Origin: Protonemura montana
Lineage: Eukaryota; Arthropoda; Insecta; Plecoptera; Nemouridae
Direction: 5' to 3'
Assembly: GCA_947568835.1 (NCBI GenBank)
Contig: OX387609.1
Span: 9,811,660-9,875,659 of the forward strand
Length of the DNA stretch: 64,000 nt
Shown here in pieces: positions 1 to 11,147 of this stretch; position 1 is the stretch's first letter, and each line of letters opens with the position of its first letter. The translations under genes and the position numbers were made by a program. The notes beneath the pieces are model-generated. The model ran no database searches. It saw only the letters and a list, made by a program, of their open reading frames with translations, and was not told the origin of the DNA.

Positions 1-1271
1 CTCGGCTGGTGTAGAAATAAAGCAGTAGTACCACAGATAGGTGGTATTATATCGTACCACCAGAGCGCTTATGTTTAACTGCTGTGTAACGGCTGCCAAA
101 TAAAGTCAATTATTCCGCAACAAAAATGAGGACGCTACCAGATGGAGTCACCGTCGTTCCATGTGTCACTGCATTTCATTTCGCTATTTCTCGCATTTGA
201 GACTGGTTTACACTTAATCAATCTTTATCAATGCTAACCTAAACGATTGATAAACATGTACACATTTTTTATGTCGCTAATTGTAGAGGTTTGTTAAAAA
301 GGACGGCTAGAAGTGCCATCGGGTGGTACCAACCGTTACCACGTGTTGCCGGCCCGTTTGCTCAGCGGAAAGTTTAAAATCAACGCTGACTCTCTAGTAC
401 TATCGCTTTAATAGATACAGAGGCGAATTATTCGTAGCCAAAAAGTGGCAAAATGTCAAGATCGTGCGACAATAAACCAAATAAAGCATTCCAACCAAAA
501 ATCTACTCGGTCAACATCTACAAGAACTAAGACCATTGAACCTACACAATCAACCCCATATACAAGGGTGTACACTCTTTAACCTCTGATAAAGCCCATC
601 AATCCAATAGTTATGACCTGCGACCTTAAAGCATGGCAATATGTACAAAATTTACATATGTAAATTCAGCAGTAAACTGACGCAATCCGCAAGGTTACAG
701 CAATCAATAATAAATATGCGCACTGTGTTGTGGATTATTGCCGTGCTCGTGGAGTTTGCTAATCAGTTTCATTTATTTGTTGGCTATCAACAGACAAAAT
801 TATTTGACATTCATAGCACTTTTGTTCGCTGGCTGCAGTGCGTCTAATGCTAGTTTTATTATCAGCTCACTTAGTTGTTCATATGGCAGAAATATTTTGA
901 GTCATATTAATAACACCACAAGCGATCATGACTAGCTTATGGCCGTAGTATCAGTAACTTTGCATTAAATACACAACTCCATGTTTTGAATACTGAAGGG
1001 CAATCTTTATAAAAGCTAACACTCCGGTCCCAGGTTGGCTCGTTTGTCAGGTTTGGCTATTTAGGTATTTCAATTATCTGGCAAGTTGTATGTGCTTTTT
1101 TAACCATTTCAATGAATCTGCCAGAGTTTTAGGGAGAGACTTGAGCCTCCCGGTATTGAGAAGCTGAGGTCACACGCTTTCGCCTTTCAGTGGCCGCTTG
1201 GGTCCAGCCCCCAACACCCAGTCCCAACCGCACGCCACTGTTTACACCCCGTGCTTTTTGTCCGCACGCAG
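1..1271. other. GPCR intron or upstream sequence
   Basis: Apart from the family C repeat (137-375), I see no exon. TM1-5 of the receptor are not encoded here. The last 100 bases before the exon become GC-rich. Confidence 0.5.
137..375 (+). repeat. Dispersed repeat family C, copy 1
   Basis: A segment of about 240 bp has agtcaccgtcgtt, tttcgctatttctcgc, cgattgataaacatgta, attgtagaggtttgtt and ttaccacgtgttgccgg. The same blocks in the same order recur at 60,985-61,215 and, partly, at 5.8, 31.8 and 46.8 kb. Confidence 0.65.
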
Positions 1272-1484
1272 AACGGCAGTGGTGGCATGATGGGCAACGG
1301 CAGCGGCGGCGCGGTCGAGGAACACCGACGCATGCGCAACTACCTGCAGCGCATGGAACGTGAAGGTGTCCAAAGGGTCAAGATGTTTCTGGTCATCACG
1401 GCCGCCTACGTCATGTTCTGGGGACCCTTGTTTTTCGTGACCTTGGTGCGACATCCGGTGCTCGGCAGTCCGAGGGGCTTTGAG
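1272..1484 (+). CDS. Class A (rhodopsin-like) GPCR, exon with third intracellular loop end and TM6
   Basis: This 71-codon exon runs from an AG acceptor at 1270-1271, after a T-rich tract, to a consensus gtgagt donor at 1485, and is phase 0 at both ends. It starts with a Gly/Ser/Asn-rich linker. A basic/acidic stretch (EEHRRMRNYLQRMEREG) typical of the end of intracellular loop 3 follows. Then comes a hydrophobic helix, KMFLVITAAYVMFWGPLFF, which is TM6: FWGP replaces the usual CWxP, keeping the Trp toggle and the Pro kink. The exon ends in the third extracellular loop (RHPVLGSPRGFE). It joins in frame to the TM7 exon at 4051. The receptor would sit in the plasma membrane and couple to G proteins. 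The ligand cannot be told from this part. Exons for TM1-5 are not seen and should lie upstream of the window. I am sure it is a GPCR, not which orthologue it is. Confidence 0.87.
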
Positions 1485-3039
1485 GTGAGTCGTATTTTGA
1501 CGCTTTGTTGACATTTTGTGGAAAATTGGTGATTTCTTTATTGTAATTATTCGTCCAAGCCCAGTCTACTCAATTAAATGCAATCGTTCATATCGCTTCA
1601 AGTAACTGCGGAACCCTTTTAAAAATTGTACGTTTGATTTTTTATTTTTAAACGATCTAAAATGTCGCATATTTCGTTCAAAAAAATACAAGTTTTAGAA
1701 AGTATCGAAACATTAGAGACGATTTTCTAAAGAATTTAAAAAGTTTTCTGAGCAATTTATTTTCAGATACTGGGATTAGTTTTTTGAATGGATTCTTGGT
1801 TCGGCTACGTTTGGGAGGTTTCTTCTGGTAACACACACGATTGTTTATAGATATGGGACAAAATTGTAGTCAACCCTCACAAAGTTGGTCAAACGAATCA
1901 AAATGTTACATAGGTACTTTTTTTTTTATTTTTTTATTAAACTCGTAGAATTTTCACCCCGACTAACAGCTATTAGATGTACACGAAACACAAAATCGAG
2001 TTCCAATTTCATAAGCAGCATCGAAAAGCTGTACCGTCTCGAGTTCTGTGTCAAATTAAATGCACCACCAACCAGGCGTGTGACACAAATCAACCAACAT
2101 TCGTTGAAACGTACCCCAAGAAATTCAAACCATTCAATTCACAAACATCAGTCAGTGAATCTCTCTCCATGTCGTCATCGACCGACAACTGAATACCAAC
2201 TCGAGAACGTCTCGAGCACAACAACTTTGTCCCGAAACCCGTTCCCTGTGCATCCAGACCTAGAGCGAATCGGGAATCAACTCGCCATTCAACCGACTGT
2301 CATGCTCGGAATGATTAAGTTGCGAGACTACATCATCGACGTAGATATCTAAACCAAGATACCTGTACACCCAACCACTACGACCATGAATAATGCATGC
2401 AACAAGATACTTTAGAGTGCCCCGCCGTTGAGTTTCTTTCTTTGATAAATTATCATTTTACTTTGTCGCTCTCTCCGTTTGATGCATATCCTCCTCGCGA
2501 AAGAGACATCTTAGAAACGTCTAAAACTGAGTTGTTAATTTTTTTCCCGAGTGACAGACACAATAAAAGAAGACTGCTACAAATCACTTCCAGCGTCCGT
2601 TAGACTGTCTTCATACAGAAACGTATCCACGTAGCGCAGTCTGTAATGTTGCGTTTAAATTTCTTTACACAAAGAAACAGCTTAAATTTTTATAATAAAG
2701 GCATTGCTATGGCTGCTGCAAATTTATTTTTCCGGGCGCCATTTTTCACAAAGGCGCATAAAATAGTTCGGTAAAAGCATAAAAAGGTTTTTGGGCGTTT
2801 TTTTTTTTTTTACCGCCATTCACGCTTGATTTGATATTCCGCAAAGGTGAACAGCAAAAAGAACAGAAAAAAAACACAATAAAGACCCCGGAGGACATGA
2901 AATAAGCAAATTCCAGACACGCCCATGCGTTTTTCAAAAGGACAGAAAGCGTCATGCGTGCCAACTCCCAGAGCGCGCCAGCATCCGGCTAACGATCGAG
3001 ACATGTTTTCCAATTCCACATACGACTCCGCGTTTTCAT

Positions 3040-3262
3040 AACCATACGTGACATCTCCGACAGCGCATGGTAATGTGGCACATACCAATAACCACCGCTC
3101 GGGTATCGAAGCGGTAGGAACGTGCCTGGGACGGGCCACGTGTCCGATGCCACTCGAAGGTCACTGCCAACTGCCCGTCACGTTTTACATTTCCCACGTG
3201 TCGAATCGAACCTGACACGTGCAAGTGCGGCATGCCTACGTGCGGCAATTACTGCTAAACGT
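3040..3262. promoter_or_regulatory. E-box / ACGTG cluster in GPCR intron
   Basis: Perfect CACGTG palindromes lie at 3137, 3195 and 3216, with further ACGTG cores at about 3047, 3119, 3237 and 3258. Such clusters suit bHLH or bHLH-PAS factors. The segment is more GC-rich than the rest of the intron. Function is inferred from motif density only. Confidence 0.35.
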
Positions 3263-3304
3263 GTTAAATTGGTTTCGCGTCGGTTTGTCAACATTAATTA
3301 TCTA

Positions 3305-3752
3305 CTTAGGTACCTTTTAGTTGAAGTGTTAGTTGAAACTGTTGCCATGACGACTTCCAATCACATGCAGTGAAATTCAGATGTTTCTGTGAGCTAGAGA
3401 TCCAACTTATAGTTTAAAATTTTGTTGAAACTATTGCCATGACGACTTCCAATCACTTGCAGTGAAATTCAGATGTTTCTGTTAGTTAGAGATCCAACTG
3501 ATAGTTGAACATTTTGTTGAAACTGTTGCCATGACGACTTCCAATCACATGCAGTGAAATTCAGATGTTTCTGTGAGCTAGAGATCCAACTTATAGTTGA
3601 CCATTTTGGTAAAACCCAACCTTAAGCCCGGTATTTCAATATTTTACAACTAAGTCTTAAGCTTCTAGCTCACAGAAACAGCTGACTTTCACAGCACCTG
3701 ATTGGTTGTTGCCATGCAAATAGTTTCAACATACACTTCATCTAGGAGTAAA
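3305..3752. mobile_element. MITE-like palindromic element (family A), 92-bp triplication
   Basis: The block gttgaaactgttgccatgac recurs at 3332, 3424 and 3516 (92-bp period). It is followed by a diverged inverted copy ending at 3752. Other copies of the family lie at 9505, 50,893, 60,733 and 63,143. It is in the GPCR intron. Confidence 0.7.
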
Positions 3753-4050
3753 GACAATTGTAATACCGGCTCGTACCAGATCGGATAATTCTAGGCAAAT
3801 AAACATTTTGTCAATTGATCTATTTAGGTAGACACATAGGGTATCATTGATGAAGTAATTGATATCAAAATGCATAGACCCCTACTTGTTACGGAGTATA
3901 AAGGCAAGGTCTTTCAAAGCTGAAGCTTCCTGCTAGCTTCATCATCAGCCTGCCAATCACCGACACCCAACAGACCAGTGCCACGCGGACAACGCCAACA
4001 AAGAGGCATTGTCTTGCACCTGCGCAAACTAAGCGAATGTCTCTGCGCAG

Positions 4051-4166
4051 ATAACGCTGCACGTGGCCTATGGTCACGCCATCGTGAACCCCACGCTGTT
4101 TCTCGTGTTACACCGGGGACTGCGCGCGGCGGTCGTTGACCTTTGCTGCGGCTGCTGCACCCAATG
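4051..4166 (+). CDS. Class A GPCR, TM7 and helix 8 exon
   Basis: This 116-nt exon lies between ...ctctgcgcag (ends 4050) and a gtaag donor at 4167. It is phase 0 at its start, matching the previous exon, and leaves two bases (tg) at its end. The translation ITLHVAYGHAIVNPTLFLV is a classic TM7 with NPTLF in place of NPxxY. It is followed by the helix-8 segment LHRGLRAAVVDLCCGCC, whose clustered cysteines are likely palmitoylation sites. The exon has no ATG and is short, so an ORF search misses it. The split codon tg|g gives Trp with the next exon at 4851 (CTQ-W-YEWF). Two independent phase matches plus two canonical GPCR helices in the right order make this join strong. The intron before it is about 2.6 kb and the one after about 0.7 kb. 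Confidence 0.87.
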
Positions 4167-4495
4167 GTAAGATTATCTCGACAACACCCAAGTATGTGAC
4201 CTTGACCTGGTGATGGGGTTCGAACGTGAAACAAACTTGGGGTGCATTAAAACCGCTGCAGTCTAACATTTAAATTGCTAACGTTCACCCTGTCAAAAAT
4301 GATTATTGGGGAAATTTTTAGAGACAGGAAATTATGATATTGAAATGAGAATTATTAAAAAACCGTATTTTTCTTGGTTATTTGGCCGTGCCTTTTCATA
4401 CCTGCATCAAATGTTTTTACCACTTCTCAAATATTTGGTTACCAAGCACGCACCCAGTATCATAGCAAAATACAATGTTGTTATTTAATCATTTC

Positions 4496-4572
4496 GGTGG
4501 AGGAGCCGTGTTTGCTCTGCGGGCTGCATCTAGGAGTCGTGATATGCGGGTTGCGTCTAGGGGCCGAGTAAT
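4496..4572 (+). repeat. Short dispersed repeat with doubled unit (family F)
   Basis: A unit around gctctgcgggctgcatctag is present about 1.5 times. Related doubled units occur at 35,872-35,964 (minus) and 57,386-57,478 (minus orientation relative to this copy). Confidence 0.45.
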
Positions 4573-4850
4573 AAATTCAAGTTGATAAAAACAGTAAAAT
4601 ATTTGAAAAAAAGCTGACATTTTGAAATCGTAACAATAAATGTATCTGTTGTAGATAATCATAAATCACCATGAAAATAAAACGTTAGACAATCAATGTC
4701 ATATTTTTCACGTTCAAAAATGATAAGATTAGTCTTTCAAAACAAAACAACTTTGATAAAATACAAAACTTGCAGCTTCGAACGATAGATGTTAGCGAAA
4801 AGCTAGGTGATGCTGACGATATCTAATTCCGATCTCTCCCAACGCCCCAG

Positions 4851-5691
4851 GTACGAATGGTTCCCGTCGGCGTCCGAGCGTCGCGCCGCCTGCTCGAGCG
4901 ACGACTCCGACAGCATGTTACCGCCCCCGCCCCAGCCCCCAGTGGTCACCTCCGTCAGCGACATCTCCCTGCTCAAGCCACCGCTACCTCCACTTCAAAC
5001 TGTCCCCGGTATGATGCAGCAAAACGCCGCGCTAATGCAAGCCAATCCGATGATGACAGCCAACACCGCAATGATGACAGCCAACAACGCGATGATGCAG
5101 AACAACCCAATGCTCCAGGCCAACAACGCCATGATGCAGAACAACCCGATGATCGGTCAGAATAATCAAATGATGCAAAATAACCCGATGATGGCATCGA
5201 ACCCACTAATGCAAGACAACAATCAAATGATGTACAATAATACCATCATGAACTCGTATCCGATGATCAACAATGAAATGATGCAGAACAACGCGATGAT
5301 GTCCAACAATGTGATGATGAATTCGTATCCAATGATGAACAACGAGATGATGCAGAATAACGCCATGATGTCCAACAACGCCATGATGAATCAAAACGCG
5401 ATTATCCAGGCCAACAATGCCATGATGCAAAACAATCAAATGATGAACGCGAACGCGATGCAACAGAACTCGATGATGCAACAGAACTCGATAATGCAAC
5501 AGAACGCCATGATGCAGGCGAACGCGTTGCATCAGTCCAATCCGATGCTGCAATCGAGCGCGCTCCACCAATCGAATCCGATGATGCAATCCAATCCTAT
5601 GATGCAATCCAATCCGATGATGCAATCGGCGCCAATGTTGCAGACGGCGCAGATGATGCAGTCGACGCCGATTATGCAGATGCACCCTTTG
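4851..5691 (+). CDS. GPCR cytoplasmic tail exon with Met/Asn/Gln-rich low-complexity repeat
   Basis: The 841-nt exon follows aacgccccag (AG at 4849-4850), starts with the third base of a split Trp codon, and ends at a gtaaat donor at 5692 in phase 0. The first ~65 residues hold a charged patch (SERRAACSSDDSDS) and two proline-rich stretches (LPPPPQPP, KPPLPPLQ), possible SH3/WW ligands. From about residue 65 it becomes a ~215-residue repeat of units such as MMQNNPM, MMSNN, MMNSYPM and MMQSNPM, made almost entirely of Met, Asn, Gln, Ser, Pro and Ala. Asn (aac/aat), Gln (cag/caa) and flanking codons vary between units, so the repeat looks maintained at protein level rather than freshly expanded DNA. 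GPCR tails of this composition are unusual. The antisense His/Arg/Leu-rich frame here is only its shadow. The alternative is that this exon belongs to a different gene, but the phase match and spacing argue against that. Confidence 0.78.
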
Positions 5692-5799
5692 GTAAATAGA
5701 ACATATATGTGAGTCTTGGTTGTTGTGTGCCTGATAGATGTATGCATTTGTTTTGTGCGTTTGAAGATTACAGCAGAGGGTTGGGTCTAGACCGGCGTT

Positions 5800-5935
5800 T
5801 GGCAGAAAATTAATTAAATTCCGTTATTTCTTGCAAATTACTTGCATTTAAGACTGGCTGACGCTTAAATAATCTTGATTTGTGCTTACCTTACCTTTTG
5901 TTAAAGGCATTTATCGATATTTTAAGTGGTGCAAT
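5800..5935 (+). repeat. Dispersed repeat family C, diverged copy in GPCR intron
   Basis: It carries ttatttcttgcaaattactt, gcatttaagactggctgacg and tttatcgatattttaagtgg, related to the copies at 0.1 and 61.0 kb but without the 3' block. Confidence 0.5.
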
Positions 5936-8794
5936 GGTAAATTGTTGTTATTTGGTTAGGCAGGAAGCGCCATCTAGTAGCAGCTGTCGGAACGCCGTGT
6001 AGCAGACTCGTTTGACATTAGCGCTGTGACTCAATACAAAATCTATTACTCAATGATAATTGCACAGATAATACCATAGTTATCACTGCATTGCACGGTA
6101 ATCAATATAACCCTATATCGCACTTGTGTATTCACTTAAAAGCAGCCGGCACTGTCTGTTACGTCATAACAAACAGTTGGTTTAATCCAGACGGCCAAGC
6201 TTAAATCACAGATGTCATTTATATTTTTCCCTACCGAATTGTCTATTTCGTTTTGAATATTACGCCCGATTGTTTTGTAGGATTTGAATATGTCTGGACG
6301 GCGACTGATTTATTAGTTTTTTTTTTTGTTTTTTTTTTTTGTTTTTATACAACAAAAAATATGGCATTCGCAGTTAAATTAAAGCTGTTGTCCGTTCAAA
6401 GCGTGCTGTTGGCTGAACAAGGTTGGTATCTAGAATCGTGCTAGCATCGCAGGGTCAGGAAAAGCCGGGAGGTGGAAATCAGTTCCTCCCGACGATTTTC
6501 CGTTGCGCCAGCATTTTCCTGCAGCTGGGAAACTCCGATACAGCATGGGGTTTGGGATGGGTTTGGGATGGGGGGGAGGGTTAGATGACCCTGCCGATGC
6601 CAGACGGTGGCCCCAAATTGGGGCAACCAAAGTTGCAGCGGCAAGCCAAAAAGTCCGTGCTCGAGTACATGGCGTGTAGACCGAATCGAGTGGTAGGAAT
6701 GTAGTAGAATGTCTGGCTAGATTATTGTCACAAGATTATTGGGGAAGTTTATTGGACACTGGGGTAATTTAGAGATCAAAAAAGGAAAATTAAATATGTT
6801 CTATCGTATCGAAAATACTTAATGCAAACCGAAATAACATGAAGCCACGAGACGAACTAGAGCGTAGGTCAAATAAAGTAGACATGAGTCCAAAAACTAT
6901 AAAAGCTTGAAGGTGTTCTATTTTGCTATGTAGACAAAAATTGAGATCTCTCTCTGGCTGATTTGGATATCAACGCTGGTCAGTGAAGTCATAAAAATCG
7001 AGTTTATAAGGTCGTAATGCCTCTATTGTTAGAAATCTGAAAATAAAAGAGCGATAGAGCTAATTATGCTCCAGAAATTGTGATTGAATGCATTTCATCG
7101 TGCAATTTTTTGCAATTTTTCGCTGTACAATCCCGGCTCACGGGACAAGTTTTAGAAAAGATTTCATCATACGTTACCACTAGAAAAGCGGGAAAAACCA
7201 AAACCAGGCTAAATTATGGAAAATTCACCTCTCCACACCGCAAGCATGCGAGAACCGTGAACGTAAATTTTTCAACAAAATACACAAAAAAAAACCATCC
7301 TCATACATTCTCACGTTAACGCAATCTTCTCACGAACAAAAGAAAAATAATCCAGAGTTATTTTTACCTCCAAAAATTTATGTTTCTACAAAACAAAACA
7401 ACAAAAATAACAACAAAAAAACCGCACACAGAATGAACATTTTCATCGTCGAAGAAAATCCCTTCTCCTCGTGCCTCCTTTCGTACCGTGACGTCGACCA
7501 TTGTCTCATTGTTAACCGCCTGGATAAACATTAGACAATCCTTTGTTACCGCCCTAGCTTCGCGACCAATCACAGCCAGTGCATACCTGCAATTACTTAT
7601 TTAAACGCTCGGGCGTAATGCATTAGAATGAATCTTCCTCGGTAGTCTATGTCAAGAATTAGGTACATACAGTTATCTCCGCGCAGCACCGTAATAACTG
7701 TACAAACCTCTGACGAGCTAAGTGTCTCGGGTTTCTGCAGCTAACGGTACGGACGGCAGCACAAAAGATATTCAATAGGAAAAGGCTTTTCGCAGCACAA
7801 AACCCAGAGCGGCGATTGTGAACGGAGCGTACAATAAATCTACAGTCTTATTATTTCAGCCGCCGTCTCTTTTGCTAGCACTTAATACCCGTTCGTTATC
7901 CCGTACTCGGTCGCTCACTCGGGAGGGTTTTTTTTCTCGAACGAAAAGAAAATCGTTCCTGCGAGTTGCTCTCTTTCGAAATCGTGAGTTCAATTTAAGA
8001 CTCGTTATGTACGCAGGCGTATTTTTATTGTTGATGATGTAATGGCTTAGCCGAGGGGTGAGATATTCGCGAGATTTTAACGAAAATTGATCGCGCTGGG
8101 AAAAGGGGGTTTTTTTTTCGGGCTAAGAAAACTGAGCCGGAGAGCGTTTTGTCGGCGTCGAATTTCCTCGACAAGCTCCGCACATAAAAGAAAAAGAAAA
8201 AAAAGCGGCCCAAGCATCAAGTACTCGTACAGTTAGTTGCATTAAAATGTTCCTTTGTTACTGAAACTTGACACCTGAACGCGTCAGAGAGAATCAATTA
8301 AAACGGATAGTCACGCATGCGTGCACCACTTTACTAGATTGACATTTAACGCCCCCCCATGTCAAGCTAAAATTAGCGCCCCCTTAGCACGTACTTCCGT
8401 CACTGACGGTGACATGCAAAAGTTCAGCCAACAGGTCGCGCTTTGTTCCAGAAATTCTTCAGTCGCACACTACCACCAACCCTCTCCCCCGTCACCGGCG
8501 AACGTGAGCCCCCCTCAAAATCACCCTCGCCGGTCCCTGACCTCGGCTAATGCAGAACATCCTGGCACAGGTCGCACACCGAACGCCTTCAATTGCTCGG
8601 GGTTTGAGTTGGAGAAACAGAGCATGAAATGGTGGCAGCATCTGAAACTGCTCTGGTGCTAGCATGCTGCATGTCAGGCCGTCATTTTGTCCCGTCACAA
8701 GCACTTGTTGGCATGTCAGCATGTAATTTAGGTGCAATATACTCAGAGTGATGCACAAACCCCCCTAGATTATGTGTTTAGTGGACCTATCAGG

Positions 8795-8905
8795 TATCTC
8801 AGTGGCACGTTAACTAATTAGCAGACCGTTAACAAAAATAAAACATATTCTGATTGGCTGTTGTTAAGCAAATTACAAATTAACGGACTGTTAGACCCTA
8901 ACTGG
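8795..8905. repeat. Dispersed repeat family G, copy 1
   Basis: It contains gttaacaaaaataaaacata, ctgattggctgttgttaagc and aacggactgttagacccta. A diverged relative lies at 49,335-49,465 (taacagtctgttaaaaatgt, gcttggcaacagccgatcag). Confidence 0.35.
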
Positions 8906-9053
8906 GGTTGTCAAACGGCATAAAAAAAGAGGATATTTCAATGCTTAGAAATGTGAACTAAATCATTGACAAAATCACACCCCGTTCAACCGTCTTTAAC
9001 CGCCACCCCTTTTAACCCAGCCCCATGACCAGTGGCGGCCCTCATGCCCGCAG

Positions 9054-9260
9054 GGAAACGAGCATCTGATGTTCGGCGACGACCCCTGGGGCCCATCGGC
9101 GGCGGCGGCAACGGCGACAACGCCCACAACAACGACGACCACAACAGCGTCGCAAGAGCCCAGCGTCGGCATCGACGTCGGCGTCGGTCGCTACTCGCCG
9201 ACATCCAGCGACGTCGGCACCCCGCCTGACTCGCCGCAACTGCAGGACGGCGCCGACTGA
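9054..9260 (+). CDS. GPCR gene, probable terminal coding exon
   Basis: This 68-codon exon plus TGA stop begins after ctcatgcccgcag (AG at 9052-9053) in phase 0, matching the phase-0 donor at 5692. The product starts GNEHLMFGDDPWGP. It continues through Ala and Thr runs (SAAAATATTPTTTTTTTA), then a Ser/Thr/Pro/Asp-rich end (RYSPTSSDVGTPPDSPQLQDGAD) with several SP/TP sites suitable for phosphorylation. GC-rich codon choice matches the earlier exons and differs from the surrounding intron. The fit to the model rests on phase, strand and composition. A small exon in the 3.4-kb intron before it could have been missed. The first AATAAA seen downstream is near 10,444, so the 3' UTR may exceed 1 kb. 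With the other exons, 458 residues of the receptor's C-terminal part lie in the window. Confidence 0.68.
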   Translation, partial: GNEHLMFGDDPWGPSAAAATATTPTTTTTTTASQEPSVGIDVGVGRYSPTSSDVGTPPDSPQLQDGAD

Positions 9261-11147
9261 CACGAGACTCTCGCGTCGAGCGACAACTTCGACGTGCGTT
9301 CGATCAACAAGAACACCATGCTATGAGCGGCTTGCTCTGGCGACGACGGTGCTTGTTGAGACGGCCACGTTGAGTTTGCTAGCGTGCTTTCTCTATCCCT
9401 TTCTCCCAACGTGTTCGGGTCTAGCGACGCGCTTTCGACGCGAGACGAATGGAATTTCTAAAAAGCGAACTTTACTCTTAAACCGGGTTTTTCAAATAAT
9501 TCTTGGCGGGAGTTGAAATTATTGTCACGGCGACTTCTAATCGATTGCAGTGACATTCAGATGTTTCTGTCAATTAGAAACAGTGAAAAAATGAAAAATA
9601 TTGTAAAACTGCAGCGTAATGAAGTGGAAAACACACTCAGTGTTTAAGCCCGATGGTGCTCTTGTATATAAAATAACTCTACAATGTGATTGCTTCAAAC
9701 CTATCGACATATGCACCTCTACCAGTATCTGCAATTCAAGTGTTTCACCATAAGGTTCGGACACTGCGTCATGCAATATTCTTCCCTAAAAGTCATCGCC
9801 CTCTGATACGACGTGTCCGGCCTTTATGGTGGTCGTTTTCACCCCCTTAGGAAAGCGTCCCCCCACACCCCTCCCCACGTGGGGGAAGAGCGTTTTACTG
9901 ATTGTCTTTCGAGTGTTCGCTGACCTAGTGGAGTGTTAGTGATTGTCCCAAATGGCTTCTAAAGCGAACACCTCGATTCTAAATCGACTCCACTTTCTCT
10001 GCAAGGTCGTCGATGTGTTTGAACGAACGTCTCACGTAGCGAATTGTCGCCTCAGAGACGTTTAACGACGTTCAACTTTCCAGAATCATTCGTTGGTGCT
10101 TTGTACAAAAAAAAATGGCAAGCACTCGAAGGCGTTTGATAAAACTCTTCGAACATTTCGGGATATAGAAGAATCAAACGGAAAGCTTGTATTTTCTTCA
10201 GAATGCATGGTTTCGTTAAAAATATTCTTGCGGCGTCTGGAAAGCTTGAAATAGCTTTCCAAGAAAATTCTAAAGCTAATTCAGCCCCAGCAAATGTTTC
10301 TAGCAACACGTTCTAAAAGCTTGCTGGCGAACGGAAATACTGCAGTGCTAATGCAGAATTTCTAAAAAGATCCACACATGAAATTGCGAGAATCACTGCA
10401 AAATAGCCATCGAACAATTGCCTGCTGTGCCAAACGAATATCAAATAAACTGCGAAGAAGTTTAAAATGGGACATGCATTTGTCGCACACTTACAAATTC
10501 AAATAGTAGCCCGTGTCATTGGTGTAACGAATAATAAGAAGCCTAAACTACGGAATATAAACTAGTGATTAATTGTTATTCTCCCTGATAAGGTGCCTAT
10601 TGTCAATTAAAGGCCAAGTGAACGATGTTTTAAAGGTGAACGGCCTTCCCAAAAATAAACTCTAGTGCCCTTCAGTGTTATCAACTCAACGAACTTTTAA
10701 AACCCCGAAAAAGTGTTTCTAAATTATAACACTTTTTGCGGGGGGAGAATAAATATCTTAACTTGTACGCACATGTATAATGCATACATATTCATATTCA
10801 TCAAAATATTCAAATCATTAATCTATGGGTGTTTATTAAATTGAAAATCTAATTGAATTCTGTTATGATTGAAACTAGCGTGTACGTGTAGTTAGTGGTT
10901 TATTAAATCTAGTTTATCTCTGATGTTCTTCCTCCTGTGGTCGGTCTTTGTAATTGAGTTACAAAAGTTGGTGATCGGTACTGGGTTTACGTTTCAACGA
11001 GAGGTCAACGACATTGCGCAATCGCAAGCAGATCAAACGCAAACATATACTTATAGTTTATCCAGGACACAAATCACCAGAACATAACGACTAAATATTT
11101 AAAAATCAAAAAGCTGACAGGCAAGCATCGGCCATTTGTTTCATTAA
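9261..11147. other. 3' flank of the GPCR gene
   Basis: Probable 3' UTR with a MITE fragment at 9505, then AT-rich sequence with AATAAA at 10,444 and a run tttttgcggggggagaataa near 10,732. No coding signal was seen. Confidence 0.4.
9505..9586 (+). mobile_element. MITE family A, fragment
   Basis: A diverged 82-bp piece (gttgaaattattgtcacggc, cattcagatgtttctgtcaa) lies 245 bp after the GPCR stop codon, in its likely 3' UTR. Confidence 0.55.

Larger units (their letters stand above)
1485..4050. other. GPCR intron, 2.6 kb
   Basis: It holds the ACGTG cluster (3.04-3.26 kb) and the family A MITE (3.3-3.75 kb). An open frame at 1885-2352 has low-complexity, shifted AT-rich content and is not considered coding. 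Confidence 0.6.
5692..9053. other. GPCR intron, 3.4 kb
   Basis: It contains a family C fragment (5.8 kb), T-rich tracts (6.32 kb) and family G (8.8 kb). I see no further exon, though a small one cannot be excluded. Confidence 0.5.

Noticed and set aside
1885-2352. 155-codon plus-strand ORF
   Set aside because: It lies in the GPCR intron, starts in a poly-T stretch, and has no domain or splice support.
5206-5685. 159-codon His/Arg/Leu-rich ORF on the minus strand
   Set aside because: It is the antisense shadow of the Met/Asn/Gln repeat exon (cat/gtt/ttg codons opposite atg/aac/caa).
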